A stretch of 64,000 bases of DNA from Bacteroidia bacterium (GTDB lineage Bacteria > Bacteroidota > Bacteroidia > Flavobacteriales > Flavobacteriaceae). The stretch covers positions 124,001 to 188,000 of the forward strand of contig JAUIFO010000003.1 in the NCBI GenBank assembly GCA_030430385.1, given 5' to 3'. Shown in pieces: positions 9,403-18,035 of this stretch. Every line of letters begins with the position of its first letter. Position 1 is the stretch's first letter. The notes below the pieces were generated by a model. It did not search any database. It saw only the letters and a list, made by a program, of their open reading frames with translations, and was not told where the DNA came from. The translations under genes and the position numbers were made by a program.

Positions 9403-10164
9403 TTACTTCTTGTGTCTCACTAATAAGTCCATTAATGTAATAGACGCATCTTCCATATCATTTACAATGCTATCAATTTTAGCAATAATGTAATTGTAAA
9501 AAATCTGTAATATAATCGCAACGATAAGACCAAATACTGTAGTTAATAAGGCTACTTTAATACCACCTGCAACTAACGAAGGATTCATATCTCCTGCAGC
9601 TTCAATTTTATCAAAGGCATCAATCATACCAAGTACTGTTCCCATGAAACCAAGCATTGGTGCTAATGCGATAAACAATGAAATCCAAGACACGTTTTTC
9701 TCTAATTGTCCCATTTGAACACCACCATAAGCTACAACAGCTTTTTCAGCAGCATCAATATCTTCATCTGCTCTGTCTAAACCTTGATAGAATATTGAAG
9801 CAACAGGTCCTTTTGTATTACGACAAACTTCTTTAGCTGCTTCAACACCTCCAGATTGTAGAGCGTCTTCAACATTTTGAGTAAGCTTCTTAGTGTTTGT
9901 AGTAGCAAGATTCAAATAAATGATTCTTTCAATAGCAATTGCTAATCCAAGGATCAAACATAACAATACAATTCCCATGAAGAAAGGTCCACCTTCTATA
10001 AAACGTTCCTTTACCTTTTGAGTAAACGTCAATTCTTCTTCTGGTGCATCATCGGCTTGGAATGTAGTTGTAACTGCTGTAGTTGCTGTGTTAACTGCGT
10101 TTGCATTAACAGTACCAAATGCCATCATTCCTACTATGGCTAAGATTGAAAATAGTCTTTTCAT
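9403..10164 (-). CDS. exbB: MotA/TolQ/ExbB proton channel family protein
   Basis: 253 residues. An N-terminal signal-like helix (MKRLFSILAIVGMMAFGTVNANA) and a short Asp/Glu-rich linker precede the classical three-TM ExbB core: TM1 at about 58-80 (GGPFFMGIVLLCLILGLAIAIERIIYL), TM2 at about 157-178 (ISLFIALAPMLGFMGTVLGMIDAF, the conserved G-T-V-x-G-M-I-x-A-F motif) and TM3 at about 195-215. It forms the inner-membrane pentamer around ExbD and energises TonB. It is the first gene of the operon; upstream a weak -7 (TATCTTTA, 10198-10205) is seen. The processed N-terminal extension is typical of Bacteroidota and absent from E. coli ExbB. Confidence 0.93.
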   Translation of the reverse strand: MKRLFSILAIVGMMAFGTVNANAVNTATTAVTTTFQADDAPEEELTFTQKVKERFIEGGPFFMGIVLLCLILGLAIAIERIIYLNLATTNTKKLTQNVEDALQSGGVEAAKEVCRNTKGPVASIFYQGLDRADEDIDAAEKAVVAYGGVQMGQLEKNVSWISLFIALAPMLGFMGTVLGMIDAFDKIEAAGDMNPSLVAGGIKVALLTTVFGLIVAIILQIFYNYIIAKIDSIVNDMEDASITLMDLLVRHKK

Positions 10165-10385
10165 CGTTCTAGTTCTTAATTTTATTAGTTAAAGTGTTAA
10201 AGATATAAAAAAAATGTAATTAAAAAATAAAATTCATAAGAGAGTACAAAGGTTTAACATACTATTATACCTATACAAATTCTACTTCGGCACGAAAATA
10301 AATAAAATGTTCAGTTTTTCTAATTTCAGCTTCATTTTTATGATAAAAATTAATGTAAATATTAAAGACATGAAGCATTATTTTA

Positions 10386-10412
10386 CAATCAGACATCAGA
10401 AGCGTCTGATTG
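10386..10412. repeat. perfect 9-bp inverted repeat, possible operator
   Basis: CAATCAGAC, nine bases, GTCTGATTG. It lies in the middle of a divergent intergenic region and has no U-run close behind it on either strand, so it is more like an operator or a structural element than a terminator. Confidence 0.5.
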
Positions 10413-10561
10413 ACAAATTTTTAGCGTATATAGCACTAACATTTATAAATACTTACAAGTAAAGACGCGCTTCATCAAAAAATTAAGATACTCATAGGTT
10501 TTTTGGTAAAATTTTAACGTAAAGTTGCATTTTTTATAGACCTGACTCTTTTTATAATTAC

Positions 10562-10569
10562 TACATTTG
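10562..10569 (+). promoter_or_regulatory. -7 element (TACATTTG) for dCMP deaminase/S41 peptidase
   Basis: TACATTTG, 19 bases before the ATG at 10589; expected to drive the deaminase and the directly adjoining protease gene. Confidence 0.6.
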
Positions 10570-10588
10570 GAACGTAAACACTTACAAC

Positions 10589-11020
10589 ATGCCAAAAGCG
10601 AAACAACATCGTTATGACAAAGCCTATTTACGCATTGCTAAAGAATGGGGAAAACTATCCCATTGTAAACGCAAGCAAGTTGGTGCTCTTATTGTTAAAG
10701 ACCGAATGATTATTTCTGATGGCTATAATGGTACGCCAACGGGTTTTGAAAATTATTGTGAAGACGATGAAGGTTACACAAAATGGTATGTGCTGCATGC
10801 TGAAGCTAATGCGATTTTAAAAGTGGCTTCATCTACTCAATCTTGTAAAGGAGCAACATTATATATAACGCTTTCGCCTTGTAAAGAATGTAGTAAACTC
10901 ATTCATCAAGCTGGCATAATTCGTGTGGTATATCACGAAGGTTACAAAGATGATTCAGGATTGCGCTTTTTGAAAAAAGCTGGTATCGCCTTAGAACATA
11001 TTGAAGATTTAAAAGCATAG
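10589..11020 (+). CDS. dCMP deaminase family protein
   Basis: 143 residues of the zinc-dependent cytidine/deoxycytidylate deaminase fold. The zinc site is seen as H70-A-E72 (with E72 as the proton shuttle) and P97-C98-K-E-C101. The long N-terminal part with H-C-K-R-K-Q-V-G-A-L-I-V-K-D and the S-D-G-Y-N-G-T-P segment is typical of dCMP deaminases (ComEB-like), which turn dCMP into dUMP for thymidylate synthesis. The stop codon is directly followed by the ATG of the protease gene with no gap. Other dNTP-pool genes (nrdA, nrdB, a dGTPase-like gene) lie elsewhere in the window but not in the same operon. Confidence 0.92.
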   Translation: MPKAKQHRYDKAYLRIAKEWGKLSHCKRKQVGALIVKDRMIISDGYNGTPTGFENYCEDDEGYTKWYVLHAEANAILKVASSTQSCKGATLYITLSPCKECSKLIHQAGIIRVVYHEGYKDDSGLRFLKKAGIALEHIEDLKA

Positions 11021-12625
11021 ATGACTTTCAACAAAAAATACATACCCTTACTTTTAGGCATCGCAATTGCGTTGGGTGTATTTATTGGAGGCAAACTAAA
11101 CTTTACCGATACTTCAGATCGCTTATTCACCACTAATAGTAAAAAGGACAAGCTAAACAGACTTATTGATTACATCGATTATGAATATGTTGATGAGATC
11201 AATACAGATAGTATTGTTGATGTGACTGTTAATGGCATTCTAGACAACTTAGATCCGCATTCCATATACATACCAAAAGACGAATTGCAACGCGTTACCG
11301 ACAATATGAAAGGTGATTTTGTAGGCATAGGTATTAGTTTCTACACGTATAAAGATACTATTACAGTGATTCGCCCCATTGAAGGTGGTCCAAGTGAAAA
11401 AGCAGGAATTAAAGGTGGTGATCGTATCATTACAGCTAATGGCGACTCAATTTTTGGAAGAGCATGGAGTAATGAAGCCATTATTAATAAACTAAGAGGC
11501 GAAAAAAACAGTAAGATCACGCTCGAAGTTTATCGTCCAAAAGACGACAAACTGCTCACTTTTAAAGTAAAATACTCTGATATTCCTATTAAAAGTGTGG
11601 ATGCTTATTATATGTTGACCGAAGAATTAGGTTACATCAAAATCAATCGTTTTGCCGAATCTACATACAAAGAATTCAAAAAAGCACTGGATGCCCTTCA
11701 AGATCGAGGTGCCACCAAATTAGCATTGGATTTGCGTGATAATCCTGGTGGGTTTTTAGGTATTGCTGAACAAATTGTAGATGAATTCCTCGAAGACGAC
11801 AAACTCATTTTGTTTACCAAGAACAAGGCTGGGAAAATCGAACGTAGCTATGCTACTGGTCGTGGCGATTTTGAAGAAGGCGACATCTATATTCTTATTG
11901 ATGAAAATTCGGCATCTGCTAGTGAAATTGTCGCTGGAGCGTTGCAGGATAACGACAAAGGTGTTATTGTTGGAAGACGCAGTTATGGCAAAGGTCTCGT
12001 ACAACGCGAAATGTCACTAGGAGATGGAAGTGCTGTTAGATTAACAGTCTCTAGATATTACACACCAACAGGACGCTCCATTCAAAGGCCTTACGGAAAA
12101 GGTAACGACGATTATCACAATGATTACTATAAGCGTTTGAGTAATGGCGAATTTGAAAATTCTGCTAATATAGAAATCGCAGATTCTTTAAAATTCTCTA
12201 CACCTGAAGGCAAGATTGTTTATGGAGGAGGAGGCATTATTCCTGATGTGTTTGTACCTATGGATACAAGTACTCAAAATGAAACACTCAATTACATTAA
12301 TAGGAAAGGCTACATCAGTAATTTTGTATTTGAAGAATTAGACAAGGATCGAAGCGCCTACGACAACATTGCTATTCAAGATTTTATATCAAGTTTTGAA
12401 GTGAGTGATGCTGTGGTTGAACACTTTGAAGATTATATCAATCTTAAAGAACGTACCACCATCTCTTTTGTGAATTATCGCAATCGTATGAAGCTTCTAA
12501 TTAAAGCCGAATTAGCAAGTCAGATCTATGGCAGCAACGCTTCAGAACAAATTATTAATTCTGAAGATCCAATGATAGACGAAGTAATTCTGTTAAGCAC
12601 TTCAGATTATACCTTCCACGAATAG
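11021..12625 (+). CDS. S41 family C-terminal processing peptidase
   Basis: 534 residues. An uncleaved signal/anchor helix at about 8-24 is followed by the N-terminal helical region, a PDZ domain at about 95-180 (GIGISFYTYKDTITVIRPIEGGPSEKAGIKGGDRI) and the tail-specific protease domain at about 195-370. The Ser/Lys dyad fits S299 in S-A-S-A-S-E and K324 in S-Y-G-K-G (25 residues apart, as in other CtpA enzymes). A C-terminal region of about 150 residues follows. It should cleave C-terminal tails of periplasmic proteins. The ATG follows the deaminase stop immediately, so translation is coupled. It converges with the flavoprotein gene with only two bases between their stop codons. Confidence 0.95.
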   Translation: MTFNKKYIPLLLGIAIALGVFIGGKLNFTDTSDRLFTTNSKKDKLNRLIDYIDYEYVDEINTDSIVDVTVNGILDNLDPHSIYIPKDELQRVTDNMKGDFVGIGISFYTYKDTITVIRPIEGGPSEKAGIKGGDRIITANGDSIFGRAWSNEAIINKLRGEKNSKITLEVYRPKDDKLLTFKVKYSDIPIKSVDAYYMLTEELGYIKINRFAESTYKEFKKALDALQDRGATKLALDLRDNPGGFLGIAEQIVDEFLEDDKLILFTKNKAGKIERSYATGRGDFEEGDIYILIDENSASASEIVAGALQDNDKGVIVGRRSYGKGLVQREMSLGDGSAVRLTVSRYYTPTGRSIQRPYGKGNDDYHNDYYKRLSNGEFENSANIEIADSLKFSTPEGKIVYGGGGIIPDVFVPMDTSTQNETLNYINRKGYISNFVFEELDKDRSAYDNIAIQDFISSFEVSDAVVEHFEDYINLKERTTISFVNYRNRMKLLIKAELASQIYGSNASEQIINSEDPMIDEVILLSTSDYTFHE

Positions 12626-12627
12626 TT

Positions 12628-13230
12628 CTAGACCTTATCGTGAACTTTTGTATGCTTTCCATCATTCCAAAGCGTCAGAATATCTGTAGCAACTTGTGCG
12701 CCACTCCCTGAAGCAATAGCAAACTGACTGCGCCATCCTGCCATCGTACCAGCAACATACAAATGTTCATCAACCAAATGGTTGTCATTTTTTAGCCAAA
12801 TGCGTTCTTTTTCAGCAGCAGCTCTTGGATGCGGCTCAAGATATGATTGGATACCATCAATACTTACTAAATTTGTGTAACCTACAGCAATAACCACAAG
12901 TTTAGATTGGTAAGTGTTTTTATTTGTAACCACCGTAAAGCCTTCCGAAGACTTCATCACAGAAATTACTTTTTCTTCACGTATTTGTGATACATGTGGA
13001 TATAATTGCGCAAGCTGCTTTGGACCATTTTCTAAAATCGAAGCACCAGTTGTACCAGGAGGCAAACCCAAAACATTATTAAATAAGGCATTTTGTAAAT
13101 GTGAAGCACGTTGATGCATAACAATACCAATATGCTTATCTTGAGCATATGCCTTTGGCTTTGCAGATCCCAAAACTAAAGCACAAGACATTCCAGCTGC
13201 ACCTCCACCAATAATTAAAACATCAAACAT
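12628..13230 (-). CDS. small FAD-dependent oxidoreductase (thioredoxin-reductase-like, FAD domain only)
   Basis: 200 residues. The N-terminal FAD-binding Rossmann motif is G-G-G-A-A-G-M-S at 8-15, and the second FAD contact near the C-terminus reads L-Y-V-A-G-T-M-A-G-W (about 162-171), followed by an S-G-S-G-A-Q-V-A helix. The middle NADPH-binding domain and the CxxC of true thioredoxin reductases (normally about 315 residues) are missing. It is therefore a minimal flavoprotein of unknown substrate and electron donor. The start codon overlaps the stop of the upstream small membrane protein by one base (TAATG), so the two are translationally coupled. Confidence 0.8.
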   Translation of the reverse strand: MFDVLIIGGGAAGMSCALVLGSAKPKAYAQDKHIGIVMHQRASHLQNALFNNVLGLPPGTTGASILENGPKQLAQLYPHVSQIREEKVISVMKSSEGFTVVTNKNTYQSKLVVIAVGYTNLVSIDGIQSYLEPHPRAAAEKERIWLKNDNHLVDEHLYVAGTMAGWRSQFAIASGSGAQVATDILTLWNDGKHTKVHDKV

Positions 13231-13433
13231 TAGTGCTTTCCTTTTAATTTATCATCAACACGCTTTGAAAGCCTTAAAATTTGCAACAGTACAATGGCAC
13301 ACAACGAAGCAAAAATAGTGATTAAAGCCACAATACTTTTACCTTCAAGAGGTGCATTTGTGTCAATCTGCGTGATATTAAAGCCAATAAGTCCAATGGC
13401 AACAATCGTTGCGATTACAGTAAATATTTTCAT
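13230..13433 (-). CDS. small two-helix membrane protein
   Basis: 67 residues with two hydrophobic helices (about 3-22 and 34-52) and a Lys/Arg-rich tail (RLSKRVDDKLKGKH) that should be cytoplasmic. No family was recognised. It lies 9 bases after marC and shares one base with the flavoprotein start, so it belongs to the marC operon. The tight coupling is the main evidence that it is a real gene. Confidence 0.7.
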   Translation of the reverse strand: MKIFTVIATIVAIGLIGFNITQIDTNAPLEGKSIVALITIFASLCAIVLLQILRLSKRVDDKLKGKH

Positions 13434-13442
13434 CTTACCTGA

Positions 13443-14036
13443 TTAAGCAAACTCGAACAAAGCCTTTATATTATGAGCAAATAATTTTACAGCTATTGCT
13501 AATAAAACAACTCCAAATATTTTTCTAATGATATTGATTCCATTAGGTCCTAAGATGTGCTCTAACTTTGCTGAAGTTTTAAGTACTGCAAAAATAACAA
13601 TTACATTACAGATAACAGCAACGATAATATTTTCAATCTCAAATTCGGCACGAAGCGATAACAAGGTCGTTAAACTTCCTGGTCCGGCAATAAGTGGGAA
13701 TGCTAGTGGAAATACTGAGGCTGTTATAGCGTTACTATCATCCTGCTTGTATAAGGTAATTCCAAGAATCATTTCTAGTGCAATAAAAAAGAGAATAAAC
13801 GATCCTGCTACTGCAAACGAGTTCACATCAATACCAATGAGGTTCAAAAGACTTTTTCCAATAAATAGGAAAATAATCATTATAAAACCAGCGATTAGTG
13901 AAGCCTTTTCACTTTGAATATGACCAACTTTCTTTCGTAGATCGATTATAATTGGAATGTTTCCTATAATATCAATTACAGCAAATAACACCATAAATGC
14001 TGTAAATATTTCCTTAAAACTGAATTTAAAATCCAT
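13443..14036 (-). CDS. MarC family integral membrane protein
   Basis: 197 residues with six TM helices. The N-terminal half has the motif D-I-I-G-N-I-P-I (about 22-29) and the second half F-P-L-A-F-P-L-I-A-G-P-G-S-L-T-T (about 108-123), which repeats the same pattern and is the signature of the MarC/UPF0056 family. The function of the family is not settled; an early link to multidrug resistance was not confirmed. It is first in a three-gene minus-strand operon with a -7 element at 14054-14061. Confidence 0.92.
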   Translation of the reverse strand: MDFKFSFKEIFTAFMVLFAVIDIIGNIPIIIDLRKKVGHIQSEKASLIAGFIMIIFLFIGKSLLNLIGIDVNSFAVAGSFILFFIALEMILGITLYKQDDSNAITASVFPLAFPLIAGPGSLTTLLSLRAEFEIENIIVAVICNVIVIFAVLKTSAKLEHILGPNGINIIRKIFGVVLLAIAVKLFAHNIKALFEFA

Positions 14037-14053
14037 AGTCTTTAAATTTTCGG

Positions 14054-14061
14054 CAAAAGTA
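14054..14061 (-). promoter_or_regulatory. -7 element (TACTTTTG) for the marC operon
   Basis: TACTTTTG on the minus strand, 17 bases before the marC ATG at 14036. Confidence 0.55.
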
Positions 14062-14140
14062 GCGCATTAAAGCTTATTTTTCATATTAAATAACCGTTAA
14101 GTTTATTTATTTTTACACAGTATTTTACTAGATTACCTCT

Positions 14141-14704
14141 ATGTTTCAATTAGGAAAAACCATCGTTTCAGAAGATATTATCGAAAAAGATTTTGTGTGC
14201 AATCTTTCGGCTTGTAAAGGCGCTTGTTGTATTGAAGGTGATGCTGGTGCACCTCTTGATAAAGACGAGGCAAAAATTCTGGAAGATATTTACCCAAAAG
14301 TGAAGCCTTTTTTGAGACAAGAAGGTATTGATGCCATAACATCTCAAGGCACTTCTGTTACAACACCTTTTGGAGATTTAGAAACACCTTTAATTAATGG
14401 TGCAGATTGTGCTTATGTCATTTTTGATGAGAAAAACACGGCCTTATGTGGTATTGAAGAAGCATACAATCAAGGTGAGATCTCTTGGAAAAAACCTGTG
14501 TCTTGTCATTTATATCCTATTCGCGTCAAAGACTACTCTGAATTTTCTGCTGTAAACTATGAAAAATGGGACATTTGTGATGATGCCTGCACGCTTGGAA
14601 AAGAACTACAAGTTCCTGTTTACAAATTCGTCAAAGAAGCCTTAATTAGAAAGTTTGGAGAAGATTGGTATGCTGGGTTGGAAAAAGCAGCAAAGACCAT
14701 GTAG
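14141..14704 (+). CDS. DUF3109 family cysteine-rich protein
   Basis: 187 residues. Cysteine clusters are C21...C26-K-G-A-C30-C31 in the N-terminal part and single cysteines in A-D-C-A-Y, A-L-C-G-I, V-S-C-H-L-Y-P and D-I-C-D-D-A-C further on. This layout, with S-C-H-L-Y-P-I-R-V, is the DUF3109 family; a similar cysteine arrangement (CxxxCCxxC-like) suggests a metal centre, possibly as in the YkgJ/zinc-iron chelating group. The function is unknown. The stop is one base before the ATG of the CHAT gene, so both form an operon. Confidence 0.88.
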   Translation: MFQLGKTIVSEDIIEKDFVCNLSACKGACCIEGDAGAPLDKDEAKILEDIYPKVKPFLRQEGIDAITSQGTSVTTPFGDLETPLINGADCAYVIFDEKNTALCGIEEAYNQGEISWKKPVSCHLYPIRVKDYSEFSAVNYEKWDICDDACTLGKELQVPVYKFVKEALIRKFGEDWYAGLEKAAKTM

Positions 14705-14705
14705 A

Positions 14706-17435
14706 ATGCAAAAAAAAGTGTTAAACCATATACTTTTATTATTAAACTTTTGCTGTGTTGTTAAATTTGGTGCACAACCTAATTCTGATCTAAATCAATT
14801 AAAGACAAAACTAGAATTCTTTGTTGAAACTGAACAGCAAGATTCACTCCTTGTGAATGCAAAATACATTCAAGATTTTACTTTTAAAAATGCATCTGAT
14901 AGCCTGATAGGTTCGCAAATCTTTCATCTTTGGGCTAATGGTTACTACGATAAAACGGATTATTTCAAAGCAATCTCATATTACGATCGTTCAATTGATT
15001 TAGCTCCAGAATCGGAAGCAGGAAAGAACCAGAAAGGTATCTCTCTTTTTGATAAAGCCTTTGCTGAATACGAATTACAAAATCACTATAAATCCTATCA
15101 AACTGTAAAAAAAGCTGAAGCTGTTTTAAGTGAAATTGATCAACCGAATCATGATTATTTACTATCTATCTATGCAGATTTAGGTAGTGAAGCATCCAAA
15201 TTAGGGTTTCATGAAGATGCAGAGTTTTATTTAAATAAAGGAGTAGCACTGTATCATGCTAACAAAGACAACCTTAATTCTGAATCTACACAAAGTGCAT
15301 TAAAGCCAGTATTATTCGAGTATAAATATATATATCTATACTATTCAAAGGAAGATGAAAAAAAATTGTTAGAGCATCTCAAGGCTTTAGAAAACCTTTC
15401 AAAAACTAGAGCCTTTAATACGACTGAAACTTTAATGCTTGCCACAGCTTACAATTACGTTGGAGATTTTTACCTAAATCGTGCTCAAAAGGAACAAACA
15501 CCTATACCATCTTTATTAACACAAGGCAAGCACTACTTAGATTCAAGTTTAGCATTACTTGATAAGGAATCTCAAAAAGAAAATTATACGCAAGTCCTAT
15601 TTAACATCGCCAAATATTATCGCCATTTAAAACAATTTGACAAAGCCAAATCTACCAACAAGCAATTATTTGATATTGCAACGCACAACGATTATAGGAT
15701 GCCATTTTTTATAGCTCAAAAAGCTATGATTGCTATAGACCAAGGGTTAACCAAAGAGGCACTTACGTATCTTAAAGCCACTGTTGTTCAAATTCATTCT
15801 GGAAATCAACAATTGAAAGACGATTTCTCAAATTTCAATCCGAGTAGTGTCATCCAACATGTAGGTTTATTGGTTGATGTCACTGATGAGCTCATTAAAA
15901 AAAATCCAGAGGATACAGTCTTACATGCGCAAATATCAAAATTTTACGATTTAGCTTTGATTCAATTGTCACATAGCTATCAGGGCGAATGGTTTAGTAA
16001 ATCTTTAGAAGATCATTACACTAAAGCTTTGAAAGGCGTTCTCAATTCAAAACAAAATGCTTTAGAATCATCGAGTAATAAATCACTTGTTGAAACCATT
16101 GAGAGAATAGAAAACCGACTTACTTGGAAGGCATTTTTGCAAAATAGGACGCTCAATTCTAATGTACTCTCCGACTCAATTTTTGATAAAGAAATCTATT
16201 TGAGACGTCAACTTGTTAAAGCGAGAAGCAATAACGACACTATTTTGATTTCAGAATTAAATCACAATTTAAAGAAGCACTTAAACGGTCTAAAGGATAC
16301 ATATCCCAATATTTATAAGTATGTGTATTCTTCATTTAACATAGATGATTTTCAACGTTCTTTAGACAGCAACACAGTAATAATAAAATATAAAGCCATT
16401 GACAGTGTGTTGTATGCATTCAAGATTACAAATACTGAGGTAACAACAAATGCTATTCCCTATTTAAATGAAACTAAAACCATTATCACCAACTATATTA
16501 ATTCTCTTAAGAATAAAAACACTCAAAAAACTGAGGCTTTCAAAATTTTTAAAAGACTATTACCATTTCAAATAGACACATTTGAAAACGTCGTTATACT
16601 TCCAGATGATTTACTGCACTTTTTACCTTTTGAAACCTTAATAAATGACTCTGGAAACTATCTTATTCAATCTCATAATTTGAGTTATGCTAATCATTTA
16701 GTATTTGTGAAAAACGACACCCAAAACAACACCTTAGAGTCCGTGTCGATATTTTCTCCAGATTACAAATCAATAAATACAAAATCCCTAAAAGGTGCCG
16801 AAGGAGAAGGTTTTTATATTTCAGAATTGTTCAACAATACCCATTATTTTAAAGAAGAAGCCACCAAGGCACAATTCATTGAACATGCAGATACTGCTGA
16901 TGTACTTCATTTAGCGATGCATGCAGACATCAATAATAGTAATCCAGAACTCAGTTATTTTGTTTTTAATGCTTCCAATCAGGATGAGAAATTGTATCTC
17001 GAAGAGTTATATGCACTTAAATTGAAGGCGAATCTTGCTGTTTTAAGCGCCTGTAATACAGGCTTAGGAATTACTGAAAACGCAAAAGGTTCGATCTCGC
17101 TACAACGTGCATTTATTATGGCTGGAGTACCTGCAACCATTTCTAGTCTTTGGGAAGCTCCAGATGATGCTACCAAGAAAATTATGACTCAATTTTACAG
17201 TAATTTAAAAAATGGTGAACCTAAAAATCTAGCTTTAAGAAATGCTAAATTACATTATATAGCTTCAGCAGAAGATGATGCTATAACTGTTCCGTATTAT
17301 TGGGCTGGATTTGTGTTGTTTGGTGATTACAATGCACTAACCTACACTAACGATTTTAATCTGAATTATTTATTTCTTTTAATTGGTGTTGGGCTAATCC
17401 TATTATTTTTATTCAAGAGCTTTAGACAATCTTAA
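14706..17435 (+). CDS. secreted TPR protein with C-terminal CHAT caspase-like protease domain
   Basis: 909 residues from the ATG at 14706. Signal peptide at 1-26 (KVLNHILLLLNFCCVVKFGA), then a long helical TPR-like region at about 40-530, the CHAT domain at about 570-865 and a C-terminal TM helix (NYLFLLIGVGLILLFLF) with a basic tail. The catalytic dyad is visible: H739 in H-L-A-M-H-A and C783 in L-S-A-C-N-T-G. The usual S-L-W and P-Y-Y-W-A-G-F-V-L-F-G-D follow, so the domain looks active. A start 51 bases upstream would add 17 residues, overlap the DUF3109 gene and spoil the signal peptide. The protein is predicted to sit in the periplasm, anchored to the inner membrane. Its 3' end overlaps the convergent TPR gene by 27 bases. 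Confidence 0.92.
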   Translation: MQKKVLNHILLLLNFCCVVKFGAQPNSDLNQLKTKLEFFVETEQQDSLLVNAKYIQDFTFKNASDSLIGSQIFHLWANGYYDKTDYFKAISYYDRSIDLAPESEAGKNQKGISLFDKAFAEYELQNHYKSYQTVKKAEAVLSEIDQPNHDYLLSIYADLGSEASKLGFHEDAEFYLNKGVALYHANKDNLNSESTQSALKPVLFEYKYIYLYYSKEDEKKLLEHLKALENLSKTRAFNTTETLMLATAYNYVGDFYLNRAQKEQTPIPSLLTQGKHYLDSSLALLDKESQKENYTQVLFNIAKYYRHLKQFDKAKSTNKQLFDIATHNDYRMPFFIAQKAMIAIDQGLTKEALTYLKATVVQIHSGNQQLKDDFSNFNPSSVIQHVGLLVDVTDELIKKNPEDTVLHAQISKFYDLALIQLSHSYQGEWFSKSLEDHYTKALKGVLNSKQNALESSSNKSLVETIERIENRLTWKAFLQNRTLNSNVLSDSIFDKEIYLRRQLVKARSNNDTILISELNHNLKKHLNGLKDTYPNIYKYVYSSFNIDDFQRSLDSNTVIIKYKAIDSVLYAFKITNTEVTTNAIPYLNETKTIITNYINSLKNKNTQKTEAFKIFKRLLPFQIDTFENVVILPDDLLHFLPFETLINDSGNYLIQSHNLSYANHLVFVKNDTQNNTLESVSIFSPDYKSINTKSLKGAEGEGFYISELFNNTHYFKEEATKAQFIEHADTADVLHLAMHADINNSNPELSYFVFNASNQDEKLYLEELYALKLKANLAVLSACNTGLGITENAKGSISLQRAFIMAGVPATISSLWEAPDDATKKIMTQFYSNLKNGEPKNLALRNAKLHYIASAEDDAITVPYYWAGFVLFGDYNALTYTNDFNLNYLFLLIGVGLILLFLFKSFRQS

Positions 17436-18035
17436 CTGTTTTGTATTTTTAAAATTACTGTCTAATTTTTTTAATCTGTTTAGGGTTTCGATGGCTTTAT
17501 CTTGCTCATTTGATTTTAAATATGCTAATGAAAGATACCAAAGGTTTTTATCTTTCCATTGGTCTGACTCATTAATATTCTGCTCAAATATTTTGATACA
17601 TTCAGACAAATCCTGATTCAACTTTAGAAGCGTATTAGCTTTATAAAACCGCAAGGTACTTTTATCAAAATCACTATACATTAGTAAAGAATCAAAGGAC
17701 CTTAGAGCTAATTCATACTGTTGGTTTTCATAATTAAAAAAAGCACGTTCCAAACCATTGAGATTATCTTTTGATGAATCTCTTGTGATAGGCGCAATTA
17801 TATTTTGATAAGGTTCAAAATATTCAACAAATAAATCTTCAGAATGGACTTGATCTTTAGAATTAAGCATCAAGAAAACGCCTATGGTCAATCCAAGAAC
17901 TAAAAGAACACTCGCGGCAATACGTATATTAGAATACGAGCTTTTCGAACGAGACTCTAACTGAGATAAATAAGCTTTACCCTTTTTATATTCGGCCTTA
18001 GCAATGATTTTTTTTAAACTTTTATCTTCCGTCAT
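17409..18035 (-). CDS. single-pass membrane TPR protein, putative partner of the ECF sigma factor
   Basis: 208 residues: a short basic cytoplasmic part (1-35, KKIIAKAEYKKGKAYLSQLESRSKSS), one TM helix at about 36-56, and a periplasmic domain with two or three TPR-like helix pairs (ERAFFNYENQQYELALRSFDSLL, NLWYLSLAYLKSNEQDKAIETLNRL). It starts inside the last codons of the sigma factor gene (14-base overlap), which is the position of an anti-sigma factor. It has no classical zinc anti-sigma motif. Its role as membrane partner or anti-sigma is inferred from position and topology. It converges with the CHAT gene. Confidence 0.7.
   Translation of the reverse strand: MTEDKSLKKIIAKAEYKKGKAYLSQLESRSKSSYSNIRIAASVLLVLGLTIGVFLMLNSKDQVHSEDLFVEYFEPYQNIIAPITRDSSKDNLNGLERAFFNYENQQYELALRSFDSLLMYSDFDKSTLRFYKANTLLKLNQDLSECIKIFEQNINESDQWKDKNLWYLSLAYLKSNEQDKAIETLNRLKKLDSNFKNTKQLRLSKALE

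Larger units (their letters stand above)
10165..10588. other. divergent intergenic region between exbB and the dCMP deaminase gene
   Basis: 424 AT-rich bases with no convincing ORF. The left side holds the weak exbB promoter (TATCTTTA at 10198-10205, minus). The middle has a perfect 9+9 inverted repeat (10386-10412). The right end has the deaminase -7 element TACATTTG (10562-10569). Nothing else was recognised. Confidence 0.6.

Noticed and set aside
14655..14705. Longer start for the CHAT gene
   Set aside because: It would overlap the DUF3109 gene by 50 bases and put 17 residues in front of a good signal peptide; ATG at 14706 is one base after the previous stop.
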